From Mansonella perstans (lineage: Eukaryota > Nematoda > Chromadorea > Rhabditida > Onchocercidae), in contig JBAMDO010000106.1 in NCBI GenBank assembly GCA_037074765.1, forward strand, positions 186,001 to 250,000: DNA of 64,000 nt, given 5' to 3'. Position numbers and translations under genes: made by a program. Numbering within the stretch: the first letter of the stretch is position 1; each line of letters opens with the position of its first letter. The notes beneath the pieces were generated by a model that had not been told where the DNA came from, did no database searches, and worked only from the letters and a program-made list of their open reading frames with translations. Positions 51,744 through 64,000 of this stretch are shown here, in pieces.

Positions 51744-53557
51744 CCTTAAAATTAAAAAATATTTCAACTGAATGTTAAATAATACGCAAAATATAAACTA
51801 CAAAATAATGGATATTTCCAATTTGCATTCCCACTTGAACTCCTCTTTTATCTTATTTGATTGTATAAGAAGAGAAAAGAGAAAGATTGCTAAGGTTATC
51901 AAAATAATTCATGTATTGTGCACATCTAAAAATCATCCATTCTGACCACTAGGAGAAATGACCAATAGGGGGACATACGGGTAAAAATTCATTTAATCAT
52001 AAATCGTAAAAACTAATACTTCACAATTTCACATCTAATCAAGTTAATATGAGATAAAACAGGATGAAAATCGAGTTGAAAGGTCACTTGAGATTGAAAC
52101 GAACAAGCTCCACTTGTATTTCAGATTGACCATTCAGAAATATGTTTCAAGAACTATTGTCCAAATAACAACTCCATACCGTTCGATCTTTGCTGAATCC
52201 ACGTTGCGGACAACGTATTTTGATATTATGACTTAAGACGTATTTGCATCCTTTTACGTTTAAGTTCAAAATTTATCATTTTCTTCCTAAAATTTCAGAA
52301 AAGTTATACTGAATTCCGTCATAAAGCTAATCTTCCATAGCATCTTTGAAGAATTTTTCTAAAATGAGGGATACAACGTAATCTTTAGCAAAGTTCAATA
52401 GTTCAGTAAAAGTATGAAAAAAGATTCTCGATATTTTCATATATCAAAATAGCAAGACAAATAAATTATTTCAAAAATAGGAAATGCAAAATTTTACCTG
52501 AACAATTATCAGTTTCAAGATTTAAGCTGTTACGAAGTTACTGTTAAGGCAAGATGCTTTTACGCTTTATCATCGAGGAAGTTAAAAAGCTCTGGTAGAA
52601 GTATACTTTGTTCAATTTTGTTAAAAAATCGAATCAGTATTGACGTTTAAATTTACTATTGGTCAAAAAGTCCTTTACAAAATTCAAACTAATCTACTTT
52701 CGACATAACAAATACAGGAAGTTCCAAGCATTTATAAAGAAGCTTGCATGCTTATATGCGCACGGTAACTTGACAAGGAAGTACCACAATCAAGAGCTGA
52801 TTGATTCGTTCCAGGTCGCATTTCTAGTTAGTTTCTGAAACGATCCCATAAACTGATCAATTTCATTTCAGTAAAATTATCTCAATGACAGAGTTCTCGC
52901 TTCGTTTCAATCTTTACTCATTGTTTTGCTCTTCATTATTTGAAGTCATCAAATAATGTTGAAATATTTCACTAACATGGATATCTAAATTTAACACGTA
53001 AGATTAGATACTTAAGTTTAACAGATAAGATTAGATAAGGAATAACATTAGCCAGGACAATAATTATAGTAGGGACCTTTATCGTTAGATGAATTGTGCA
53101 AATCTGGATGGAAATCCTTTTATAAAACAAAGTATTATATTGGATGACATCTTCAAAAACTCGATGAGTGTGTGAGAAGCACAGAAATACTACTGTAAAC
53201 GCTGATGACCTTACGGTAACCTCTAGGGAAAATTCTAACAATAATAATCAACGAAAAAGCCTGGAAAGAAAACATTCATCGTAGCATAATCAAATGAAAC
53301 AATCCTCGATTTTCTAAAAATTATTGGAAAATAACTGCATTTCATTAAGAGAAAAATAGAATAAACAGATAACATAGAATGGAATTAGTACATAAAAATA
53401 AGAAAACAATAAATGGGTTAGCAATTTTCCAAAGTTATTTCGATTATTATTTATTTACAGAAAGTGAAAAGTAGAAAGGAGTATATTAAAAACAATGAAA
53501 ATAAGAAAAAATTATTGAGAAATATTAGGATGAATAATATTTCCATTTAAAAAATTG
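51744..53557. other. Intergenic between GPATCH3 and rod-1
   Basis: No exon seen. A TTTATT at about 53449 gives AATAAA on the minus strand, roughly 105 bases after the rod-1 stop. The open frame at 52972-53241 has no motif. Confidence 0.55.
51745..51752 (-). promoter_or_regulatory. Presumed trans-splice acceptor of the GPATCH3 gene
   Basis: On the minus strand TTTTAAG is followed by one base and then the ATG at 51743, leaving almost no leader. Confidence 0.55.
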
Positions 53558-56500
53558 TCACTTCCATTTCAACGAGAAATCGAGATTCGAACGCGTAGGA
53601 CTTTCAAAGCAATTTTCAGAGCCTTCTTCAATTTCTTCCTACAAAAAATTAATTCTTAGCAAGCATTTGGTTTGTTATTTATAATTCCTATATCATATTT
53701 TTTATATTGCTTTGCACATCGATGATGGAATTGATTTTGAAACATTTAAACTTTAAAATGCTTTGACTTTCGAAATGGTATCAAAATGATACTAAAAGGG
53801 TAAAAATTTTATCCGAAAATATCACATACTGCAACTGCCGATGATGCAAGCACCAACAAACGATGAGTAATTGGAAAATTTTCTCGTTTCAGCGAATGTA
53901 ATAATGCATTAGCTGAACGACCGTATTCCACCGGGCAACTAAAAATAAGAATACTGACTGATTTCAGAGCATTTTCAATGCAATCAGAAGAGAAGCGGCT
54001 TACCTTAAAGAGAATAAAAGAGATTTATCAAACTGCTGCTTTTCGTTAGCACTTTCCTTTACTGAAAAATGATGTATATCATAAAACTAAAAAAGAACTA
54101 CACAACAAATTTTTTAACTATTCAGTTTTTATCTTTAGGAATTATCTGAATTAACAGCTGATTTCTAAACACGCAAAAATTTTTATAATATTTTAACATG
54201 AAACCTGTAGACGAAAACAACCACTGAGCAGCATAAAACCATTTCTGCTCAATATTCTTTGTATGATATAAAATACTATCATTGTAGGCGCAATACTTCA
54301 ACAATTCGACGAGCATTTCAAATTTCCTTTCGATATAAAGTTTAGTTAAAAGCAAGTCGATCATGGATGGCTCCAGCAATTGATAATCTATCACTATAGA
54401 TGTCACAAACAAAGTCAGCTAAAAAATATATAAAAATTTGACAGGTTATCTAATAAGCAATTAGTAGAAGACTATTAAATCCGATTTTTTTCATCAACCA
54501 TCTCTTTAATTCATTGGCTCTAATATATTCGAAGCAACATTTCCAGTAGTTTTGAAAATTATTACTGGACCTACTTGTGGCGTTTGCCTGCTACTATTTA
54601 CCAATGATTTGAGCAAAACGGTTTTCTCTGTTGAGTGAAATGTTTCGATGTTCAAGTCAATACCAAACTCGTCAATCATTCGAGAATACAGCATTATTTC
54701 CAATATTGAACTAAATAATTGCGGGATTATTTTGTATTGTTTGGAATGTCAGTGAACAAATTCTAATAAAAGAATAAACATAAAGCTCGAAGTTCTACTA
54801 ACAAAATTAGCGTCAACCACATCAAAATTTTCCACACACTTTCAATCATTTTCAAAGTTTGGAAAGTTAAAAGTTTGGGAGATGGCATTAATCGACAAAA
54901 CTAGTTTTAAAAAAAAAAAGGTTTCAATTCAATAGTTATGTTATATGTCTCATCACTGATTTATTAATAAAGTTCTTATCCGTATTTTAAATATTAGACA
55001 TAATTGTTCAATCCTTATACAGAATTTTGTTACTAGAAATGATGGCAATGTTTAATAACTGGAAAATTTACCACACATTGCTTAAATCACTTTTCATAAC
55101 CTCTGGAAACTGCTCAGGTCGTAGTAATCGCAACAAGCAGCAAACACTACGTATTTTGCTTCCATACGAACCCTAAATTACATTTTATGAGTTTTTCTAT
55201 TTGACAATCGAACCACAATCACTGAGTCATAGAGTGCATAGCTAAATTGCCTAAGCTGAATCGTAACTTATTAATTTAATATCTCAAATCCAGTATGAAA
55301 TTAAAACACATATGACTAGCTAAATGTCAAGTCAAACCTGTCGATAGATATTTATAAGAGCACAAGCTGCTTTTTTATAATCTCGTAACCGTGATAGTTG
55401 TACAATCCTGAAAGCTTAGAACATTAAACCTTCCTGATTCAACCTTAGTTAACATCTATGGCTTCCTTCAGAAAATTAACTGGCACCTCAAATTATAGTA
55501 TGATAACTAGAACAGAGAATGCTCGAAATATGCTATCACATAACATTTGATTATGGTACCGCTTTGCTCAAAAGGAAAAAAATCTTGTTTTTCACCAGTC
55601 TTTTATGGTAAAATTAATCCAATCATTGCTAAAATGGTACGTATTACATTGACACCCCTTACAATGACCAGAATTTCAAACCTTGAAACTGTAGGGTCGG
55701 AGTACGGCAATTTGTAAATTTCTTCGTTTCTTTCTTTCGCAGCTATCGACATCAGTGGTATCTCACTTAAATTTGTCTGCAATATATTATTTCATTGAAT
55801 ATGTAAAAAATTTTGGTTCGCATTTCGTATGTTTTCTACTTTAAAAGTGGATTTTTGATAGTAACTTTTCACTTACTTCATTAGGATCAAAAATTACAAC
55901 TTTTCCAGTGTTCCATTCAAGCCACTGCTGGATGACTCTGTCCTGAATCACATCCAAATCCAAAGCAAATATGTTAGCTAATTCAGCTGTGCACGGAACC
56001 TTTTCATCTTAAAAAATGAAAAAAAAGCGAAATAAGTTTATTGTGTTTGTTAACAGCGCTTCAAAATAGTTAGAAACAATTATCGCTAACAGTCGAGAAA
56101 AATATTAATAGAAACTCATACAATGGAAAAACGACAAAAAAATAAACATACTAATTTCTTTGTAGCTGTTCCAGTCAATTTCATTTGTATAAATATACTC
56201 AATAAGATTTTGCGGTGTAGACAAAAGGCAAGTTGTCTCTGGTCTTAGCAGTCCATATTTCTTGAGCATAAACTCGATACTGTAACGTTTGCAAGCCTCT
56301 TCCAAATTCTGACGGAAGTGTTGTAAAAATCCAATATCTTCGACTTCTTTCTGTCATAAAATCTAATATTAATGAAAATGCCAAAAAATGAAGTCTCATT
56401 TTCAGTACCGTTCTCTTGATTCTACACAAAAAGATTTTTAAAAATTAAAAAATATTATAATCAACATAATAGCAATTCTTCTTTATTGTTGAACGTAACA

Positions 56501-59500
56501 TATACAATAACATTTTAACAGTTCAACAATAATAACATTTCAGTATATTCAATAATAACATACCTGGGCTGATTCATGCTTTAAATCTGCAAACCATTCT
56601 TCAATGATATCGACTCCCAAAGATAAAAAGCGCAGTTTTGTTCTACCTTAAGAAAAAATGATGAAAAACAAAGCAATTGTATTAGGAACTAGTAAATGAA
56701 TCTTTCAAGCAAAAAAACTCACTTAGTGGCAGATGCTTGAAACCATCTGTTAAACCTTTCAATGTTCGAAGGCGATTGGTAGCCATTTTAACTAGCTGCC
56801 TGATTCGCTCAATGTCACTCTCATCCATATCAGTATCCCTGGTAATGCATGCTTGAACGGCCAATAAAACAGCACTGGATAGGAGATCCGATTTGGAGAT
56901 TTCAATTTCAGGCAATGCTCGAACAAACATTTGCCAGTTCTAAAAAAGCATGTATTGCAACACTAGTATATTTTGAGTTCGCAAATAAAACTAAATTCTT
57001 TTTCGAAGTAACTTAATAACTTCGTATAACAACAGTTACTAGTAATAAAAAGTCGGTAATAAAATAGAAATTTGTTTTACAATCATTATAGAACAAAAAT
57101 TGTAGATAAAAAGATTTGAAAAATACAGCAAGAATGACCAAATATAATATGACGAAACATTTGATTTCAGTAAATTTCAGTTCGAAAAAAACCGAAAACT
57201 ACAGTTAAAATTGTTTTCTGGGAAAAAAAAGGATAACTTACATCGACATTGGAAAGAGTAAGTTCGGCATGAATCATTGGGAGCAAAATATTTTGCAAAT
57301 CTTTTTCATTTTCAAACATGAACGGATGAAATGGTAGACGATCACAGGCTCGGCTGGGAAGCTGACCAAAGGGTAAATTTGTCTTCTGGTATAACTGGCA
57401 GTTACCGTCTTCCTCCAGAACGGTTAAATCCTCTCCATCAGAAACTTTCAATGTTGAATCACCACTTTGCTGAAAAAATCAAACTCGTTCCACAATTTTA
57501 AGGATTATTCCAAGTTAATAATCCATAAATTGAAAAAACTTTCAATCAGCGAAAAATTTTTTCGAAGTGAATCATACTTGTTTTACAAGAAATTTTCGTC
57601 GGTCATGGTACCATCGTATCTCGTGGTCGGTTGGGGAACTGACACGTTTATTGATTTCTAGGAATCGAATTGTTATGGACGCTCTCCGCAATATTTCAAC
57701 TTGATCACTATTATCATCATCAATATATTTTGCCATTCCATTGATTACTACTTCGATCGTCTAAAAATTATCAAAATAAATAATAGTTTTAAGATTCATT
57801 ACATTCAAAGACTACAGCTATGATGCCTTTCAAAAAGTTTTTTTAGTTGCCAATGCGGTAAGGCTTTTCCTTGCATCAAACTAGAAAGATAACATGACCG
57901 GAAACAAACGTATTTTGTACAAGAGCAAATCAAGAAATGAAAATTGCTTACTTCATAATTATAAGGACAAAGCATCATTAAACAGGCATAAAGCTGCATG
58001 AAAAGATTCTCCGTGATTCCAATTTCCTAGAATTGTTACAGTTCGTAACTTAAAACACAGAAATTGAAAATTAGTCAGAAATTTATAAAATATAGAAAAT
58101 AACTGATAAAAAATAATCCCAACCTGTAGCGCTGTGGACACAATAAAACGCATTTCTGCCGCTAATATCTGATCTTCTTCTACAGAAGCTTTGAGCGCCA
58201 TTTTAGTTGCATATAAAACCAGTGCTTCGGTGATTTCTAATGAAAAATCCTTGCAAAATCTGAAAATGTATGGAGACTGAAGCAAAAATTCGATCTAATA
58301 TTTCTTTATTTGGTGAAAATCAACATACGATAAAATTTGGTAATTAAATTCAACCCGAAGTCGTGTTACTTAATAATTTCAATATATCAAATAGTCATAT
58401 ACACTGCAGGTCACACTACGTCTCATAAAATAAATAACTTACTCAATTAATATTTCGGGTGGAATAAGGCATCGAACGAATTCCTGAACTATTACTTCTA
58501 ATGACATATGCTGCGGGAAATTAGCATTTAATCTTCCCAGTTTCTTGATCCATAAGGTTAGAGCATAATAATGCTTAAAAGAAAAAATCTTAAGGATGAA
58601 GAATGAATCCAAATTAAAATCACTATCATTTGCTTTTTTGTAAATCACTTTCAAAATTTGTAGAGACAATGAGTGAAAGCGTTTTATGATTTTCTTAATC
58701 AAGCATTAACGAACGCTAAGTTGCTTATCGGTAGAATGTTCACTGAGTACAACGGTGCAAAATTGAGCAAGGCGAATTAAATTGAGCATAATATGAGGCG
58801 ATTTCCGTGTTACACACCAAGATCTAGTTTTCATTAAAACCTGGAAAAAATATGCAATCTTTAAAAAAAAATTTAGTATCGTGAAAATAAAAAATTGCGA
58901 TCACATTACAGCTACTACATCCTGAATGTCATTTATTGTAAAGTGATTTACTTGGATTAAGATGAACGTCACCCTAGCAAGTTAATTACTTCGTCTCTAC
59001 TATCACGAAACAAAAAAAGTTTACAAGCCAACACTGAGTAAACAAGAAATACGATAAAAATTAGAATTCCTTTTTCATCAACATGAAAATTACAATCAAT
59101 ACATTAGTTGGTTAATGACAAGTGTTTTGTAAGAAAATACTAAAAAGTAGAAAAACAATTACCTTTTTGACATCAGCGATCGGAACAGAAAAAATGAGCG
59201 CAGCGCAAAGTTCAAGATCGGCATAATTATGTGTTAAAGCTCGTTCCATAAACAATTCAATAGTCCCAAGCATCTCAGAAAAAGCGAGATTAACGTGATT
59301 CGGGATCAAGTAACACTCTCAAAAAATCCTGATAGGTTAAATTCAATTCAAAGTATTTAAATCTGTCGATTTAAAAAATAAAAATAAAAACTTCTAGTAC
59401 TCTTAAAGCTAATAATGCCTGATAAAGGACACAGAAATGATGAACTTACCTAACAATGAAAATGATAGGCGAGCACAAACTGCTATCAGAACCTGATTGT

Positions 59501-62500
59501 TGAGAATCAGATAGGAAAAAAAATTTTCCCATGCCGTACGCATCTTTTCGTGATATTCCAACATATTACCCTTACTGCAATTACGTAGGTGTAATTCCGA
59601 AATTTACTTCAAATGGAAATTAGGAAATAAGAAATGAGTTACTCAGTATCAATTAAATCGGTGTCTTTCAAAACATCAAAAACAATGGAGCGAGCTACAG
59701 TAGATAATTGTTTTATGGCATCGCTTTTCTTGAAAAGAGTGCCATCCGTTCGGTATTCATAAACACTAGTCCGTCTTCCAAATCCATAAATTAAGCTTGC
59801 TCTATAATAATCATTCCATTATTTCAATCGTCTTATTTTGCACTTTAGTGCAGCTTAAGTTATCAAACATTTGTATATTTCGAAATACAACGCTTATCTT
59901 CGAAATGATTACAAAAAAAATCGAAATAAAAAAGATTTTATATATATATATAGATATAAGATATGGGATTTAAACAAAACTAACTTTTTGTTTGCGTCTT
60001 CGCTTTCTTCTATCAGATTTTCAGACATGCACTGCGAAACAACTGCTTCGAACAAATTTACAAAAAGTGCAATCTGGAAAGTTATGGATAAACTTGTATT
60101 TTATCCATAAAAATCGAGAAAAACTTTGATATATTTCAAGGAAGAGATTTGCCCACGATACTAAATAATTGTAACAAAGCTTCGTTTCAAAATTCCGAAA
60201 CCAGCAATTGCATGATTTTTACGTTCATTTAACATACATGCATAGCTGAGAGCAGCTTACACTGTGCTTTCTAATTAAATAGCTAGACAAAAATAATTTG
60301 TAAAACGACTGAAACAATGTGGGCTATCTGATTAAAAGCATTTTTCCTGTTCCCAGTAAAACATTGATTTTAGAGGCAAATAAAGTAGTAACTTACGTGG
60401 AAAACATGAATACTTAAAGAAGGATTTTGGCATGTAGTTTCGATAAGGCTACTCATTAAATCAGACAGATTTCCAAACACAACAAATATCTAAAAGAAAA
60501 ACTGTTGGGATTCGAATAAAATGAAAATTCAAATATTTACAAAACAATATTGACTCACTACCAGACCAGAAGCAATCAGTTAGTTTTTCAGCATTTTTAT
60601 ACATAGGCTAAACAATAATTAACATGTTTGAGCCTAATATCAAGGCGAAAAAAGCCAAAAATATGATGGCTATATCCTTACCGGCTCAAAATTACTATTC
60701 TCAGCTAACTCAGACATTATCCACAATCCAAAGCTGCAACTTTGCACTATAAGTGTCAGTAAATATTCGCTTGGTTTTTTCGCATTTTGCATCGTAAATC
60801 TGCAATTGCAAAGAAAAGTAATATTTGCATGATATAAAAAGAAAAACCAATCAGACTTTAAACTAAATTCCGATTACTTGGCATATTCCAGAGCTGCTAC
60901 AGGGTTTCGATTCTTCAAAGCACACTGAAGCGCTTCTTCATACATCGCATTTTCTTCCATCATCAATGCACTCGATAATTTGAAAAGCTACAAAAATAAC
61001 ACTGTAGATTACTTATAAAAGCATCAAAAAAAAATTCGTTGAAATGGAAAACATTCTGATAAATTAATTATCTCAAAATTTTCTAGCCTTTCATTTTTTT
61101 TTCCTGAAATTCAAAGCAAATCAGAAATACAGCAATGTTACCTCGGTTATCTTTGCAGGGATACCGTTACCAGCAAAACAAGAATTCAGAAAATGCCGTA
61201 ATTGCGCTGATTTCCAACTATTACATCGTAGGGATGATAAATGTGTAATTATACCATGATTAATTTGCAGCTTTCGAATAGCATGTAATTCTGATAGAAG
61301 CACTTCTTCCTCAAATACTGAACGATATATCCCACAAGGAAGCAATTTTGAATGGACATATAAATCAACATTTTAATTTTTAGTAAGAAAATATCAACAT
61401 TTTCCTCAAGAGAACTGGTAATGAGCCGATATTGACCATCGAAAAACTTTACTCAAAAAAATCTTGTCCCAAATTATTTACTAGTCACATATTCTGCTAT
61501 TAAAATAGTAGTTTTTACTGGCAGTAATGTCAAATCAGGTTGAACAATTATTTCCTTTAATAAATGTCATGTAAACTCATAATTGCAACAGTTAAACTTT
61601 ACCACCTACTGGCCTTGTTCATAAGCTTGAATGACAAAGTTACTGACAATTCAAAAAGATTTAGAAGAGAAATATGTTTTTAAATTGTAAAGATAATCGA
61701 ATGAGTAGAAATATGATAATAGATATATCGCACTGAGCGCTATGCACAAATCACCAAGATAATGTTAAATGACAGGAATTAAGCATTTGGAAGATTTAAA
61801 TTTACCAGATTTTAAAATAATTTTTTTTAGTTTCAACAGTTATTAAAAGTGTTTGGAGTTTAACCGATCGAAAAGCGTACTTAAACTGACTCTAATGAGA
61901 ATAAAATTTCATATTTGTCTCAAAAATTTACCTTTGCTTAGCACACATCTTCTCCTTGGCTAAACATTTTTTCAAGAAAAAACTATTTAAGAACAAGATA
62001 TACCTTTTTAAATCGCTCCAGGATGCATGAAATGGCTTCTAAAGTTCGAAGTCGAATTTCTTTCTCCTTCTGAAATCTAGTTAGGTATGAAAACAGAATA
62101 TGTTAGGAAATAATGAAATCTAACAATGTCTGAAAAATTCACTTCCGTCAGAAGCAAAACTGGACAATTTAATAATGCTTCAATGTGAGATGTGAAATGC
62201 CCGATAACACAGTTTCGATCCATTTCGTTTAAGTCGCTGAGATAAGAAATAATACCCACAAACTAAAATGAAGGGAATTAAACAAACAACAAGAACAATA
62301 CGACGACCTGTGATGCAACTTGAAAAACTTTAACGTAAAATAATATTTAAAATATAATATTGCAAATATTATATTACATCCTTCTAAACCGCAAACATTT
62401 TGAAAACAATAACAAATTAATCGAATGATTTCGATAGAAATTTGGCTGATGAATAGCGCGATACTTCCGCCGGTGACAAAAAATGTGAAACCAACCAACT

Positions 62501-64000
62501 CGTTCATCAGTTCTGCATTGATCAAATAAAGACAGAAACGAAAAACACATTCATGCCACTCCATTAAGTTCTTCTTCAACTTCCCCGCTAATTTAATTAT
62601 CTAAAAGTCCAATTAATCCTCCTCACAGTGAAATAACAATATACTAATTACAAAGATATTTTTAGACATTAGCATCTCTGATTTTTGTCTCGTGCCGCTA
62701 CATCAGTAACTGAATTACTTTGGTTAGAAAACAAGAAAAAAATGAGTAGCAAAAATGTAGAGTGCGGCAAAACGAATGGGACTCATAATATTCCAGATCA
62801 CTGTTTTTAGAAATAACTGATAGCTGAACTTGTAAAATTTACTTCCAAAGCACTATTAAGTCTAAGATGAGGATCGGCTTCCACAGATTCCTGTCGAAAA
62901 ATAAATTCGATGGCTTTGACAAACAAGTGCTTCTGTTGTAAATATCTTTCAACTGTTTGCATCGGTATAAGATACTGTACCAATCGTTCTCCTAGTGCAG
63001 CAAAATCACACTGATATTGCAAACGAGATGCCCTTAAAAATTTGAGTACCTAGAAAAGAAATGTCTCGGACGAGATTAAAGTGTAAGTTTTTCTACTAGT
63101 ATGTAAACTTGAGATTATTCTGCACCAGAGATATGAAATGATTCAATTAAAGATACAAAGTCGTAATTTACAATGTAAAATGCGTAATTTATTTTTTGTG
63201 TTATCAATTTCTACTTGGAACATGCTTAACTGCGAAATATTATCAGGAAAGTCGTCAGTGAAAATTTGGATACACTGAACAGGTGGCCACTTTTCTATCA
63301 TCCTACTATAATGTTAGATACCAAGAGTTCCAAATTTATTTTCCAGTAAAACTTGCATTTTAAAATGAAGCCTAGGATCTTTTAACATTGCGTGAACAGC
63401 GTTTGACAGTTGTTTTGTCCATGGTGGGTGAGCACGTTTTGCAATATCAATCAGCGCTTCACACCGCAAATCCAAATTTGCAATGCTTTCTGCTACAACC
63501 AAACACCGCTCATCCCACGGATTAGAACTGGAAACGACACCGGCAGAACTAGTCGCAATTTTCTGTAGAAATGTTGAAAATTTAGCAAGATTATCACTGC
63601 ACTAATCAAAGGTCGCTCTAATATACATTCATAACTTTTTGTTTTGTTTCCTTTCAACTAACGTTAAAAAACCAAACCAATGTAACAGGAGCTGCTACGG
63701 AAGAAAAAAAATGCTTTAATTTCTGACAAACATCAAGACTTTTTCCACACAATACATATTTCTCTAACTGATAGTGTTAATATAATTGATTTATAGATCT
63801 GCCGTAACGATATTTATGATAACACCTAGCATAAATCAATTTGACAACTGCTTTTTTTTCTTTAGACAAATAAAGCTTACCAAAATGTAATTGTATAGTG
63901 TACGATCAGGATCTAATTTAAACTCATTCATGTAAGGCCTTGCATATTGATCAATATTACATTTGATCAACTGCACACTTTTCACTCGTTCCAATATTAC
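53558..64000 (-). CDS. rod-1: Kinetochore protein ROD/KNTC1 (RZZ complex), N-terminus outside window
   Basis: ROD is the large scaffold of the ROD-Zwilch-ZW10 complex that brings dynein and checkpoint proteins to unattached kinetochores. Thirty-three exons join in frame (1497 codons): 64000-63881, 63562-63215, 63049-62843, 62600-62397, 62262-62143, 62069-62004, 61959-61932, 61317-61142, 60987-60878, 60799-60682, 60489-60397, 60073-59985, 59801-59643, 59574-59450, 59317-59163, 58840-58715, 58573-58443, 58259-58124, 58026-57952, 57760-57578, 57469-57242, 56939-56723, 56646-56564, 56350-56152, 56007-55877, 55776-55682, 55407-55338, 55172-55072, 54710-54575, 54418-54205, 54061-54004, 53938-53830, 53638-53558. 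Marks: AHPPWTKQL and LKDPRLHFKMQ early; CDRLPFHPFMFE opening the Rod C-terminal domain; TAELANIFALDLDVIQDRVIQQWL; DYKKAACALINIYRQ near the end. It is helical-repeat throughout and ends SLKWK. One in-frame TAA (63314-63316) interrupts exon 2. NBAS is a distant relative, but the C-terminal domain fits ROD. Confidence 0.9.
61932..61959 (-). CDS. rod-1: 28-nt microexon of rod-1
   Basis: It lies between TGTTTAG and AAAG/GTAAAT. It is required to bring the phase-0 end of exon 62004 to the phase-1 start of exon 61317. It encodes PRRRCVLSK plus one base. Confidence 0.65.

Noticed and set aside
63303..63352. Mini-intron of 47 or 50 nt (GTTTTACTGG...TATAG) to remove the rod-1 stop
   Set aside because: Neither length keeps the downstream frame, and the 81-nt alternative would delete the conserved LKDPRLHF segment.
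1..64000. tRNA or rRNA genes
   Set aside because: I looked for cloverleaf-like and rRNA-like blocks while reading and saw none; a dedicated scan was not possible.

Overview
The window is nuclear DNA of a nematode, most likely a filarial or other clade III species. It is strongly AT-rich. Its genes are cut into many short exons (28-350 nt) by short introns ending in TTTCAG-like acceptors. Four of the genes have a splice acceptor 1-24 nt upstream of the ATG with no nearby donor, which is the pattern expected for spliced-leader trans-splicing. Every exon chain below was joined by hand from the sequence and stays in frame across all junctions. Family names rest on recognised motifs, not on a database search.

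Layout. Positions 136-4658 (+) hold the 3' two thirds of a latrophilin-type adhesion GPCR (lat-1). A gene-poor stretch of about 13 kb follows, with one decayed LINE reverse transcriptase on the minus strand (about 5.93-6.78 kb). Positions 18360-21396 (+) encode a two-Ig-domain single-pass membrane protein. Positions 23055-25890 are a large inverted repeat made of two head-to-head relics of a BEL/Pao-like retrotransposon gag. Positions 28174-29080 (-) are a compact ATG10 (autophagy E2-like) gene. Positions 29.86-30.41 kb are a minisatellite followed by a CA repeat. Positions 36642-41639 (+) are a claudin-superfamily gene of the VAB-9/TMEM47 type, with several tandem repeats in its 3.75-kb second intron. 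Three genes then follow on the minus strand: an alpha-1,3-fucosyltransferase (GT10; 45270-47245), a GPATCH3 orthologue (48517-51743), and the C-terminal 1.5 kaa of the kinetochore RZZ subunit ROD/KNTC1 (53558 to beyond 64000).

The genes are unrelated housekeeping, adhesion and signalling functions, not one pathway. The three minus-strand genes lie 1.3-1.8 kb apart in the same orientation; a loose operon is possible but not shown. I found no convincing new multi-gene system. The observations most worth a second look are: an in-frame TAA inside an otherwise open 348-nt rod-1 exon; a splice-competent 39-nt fragment, copied from a downstream exon, inside a GC-AG intron of the Ig gene; the 2.8-kb gag inverted repeat, whose transcript could form a long hairpin; and vab-9 intron repeats whose units carry donor-like and acceptor-like motifs.
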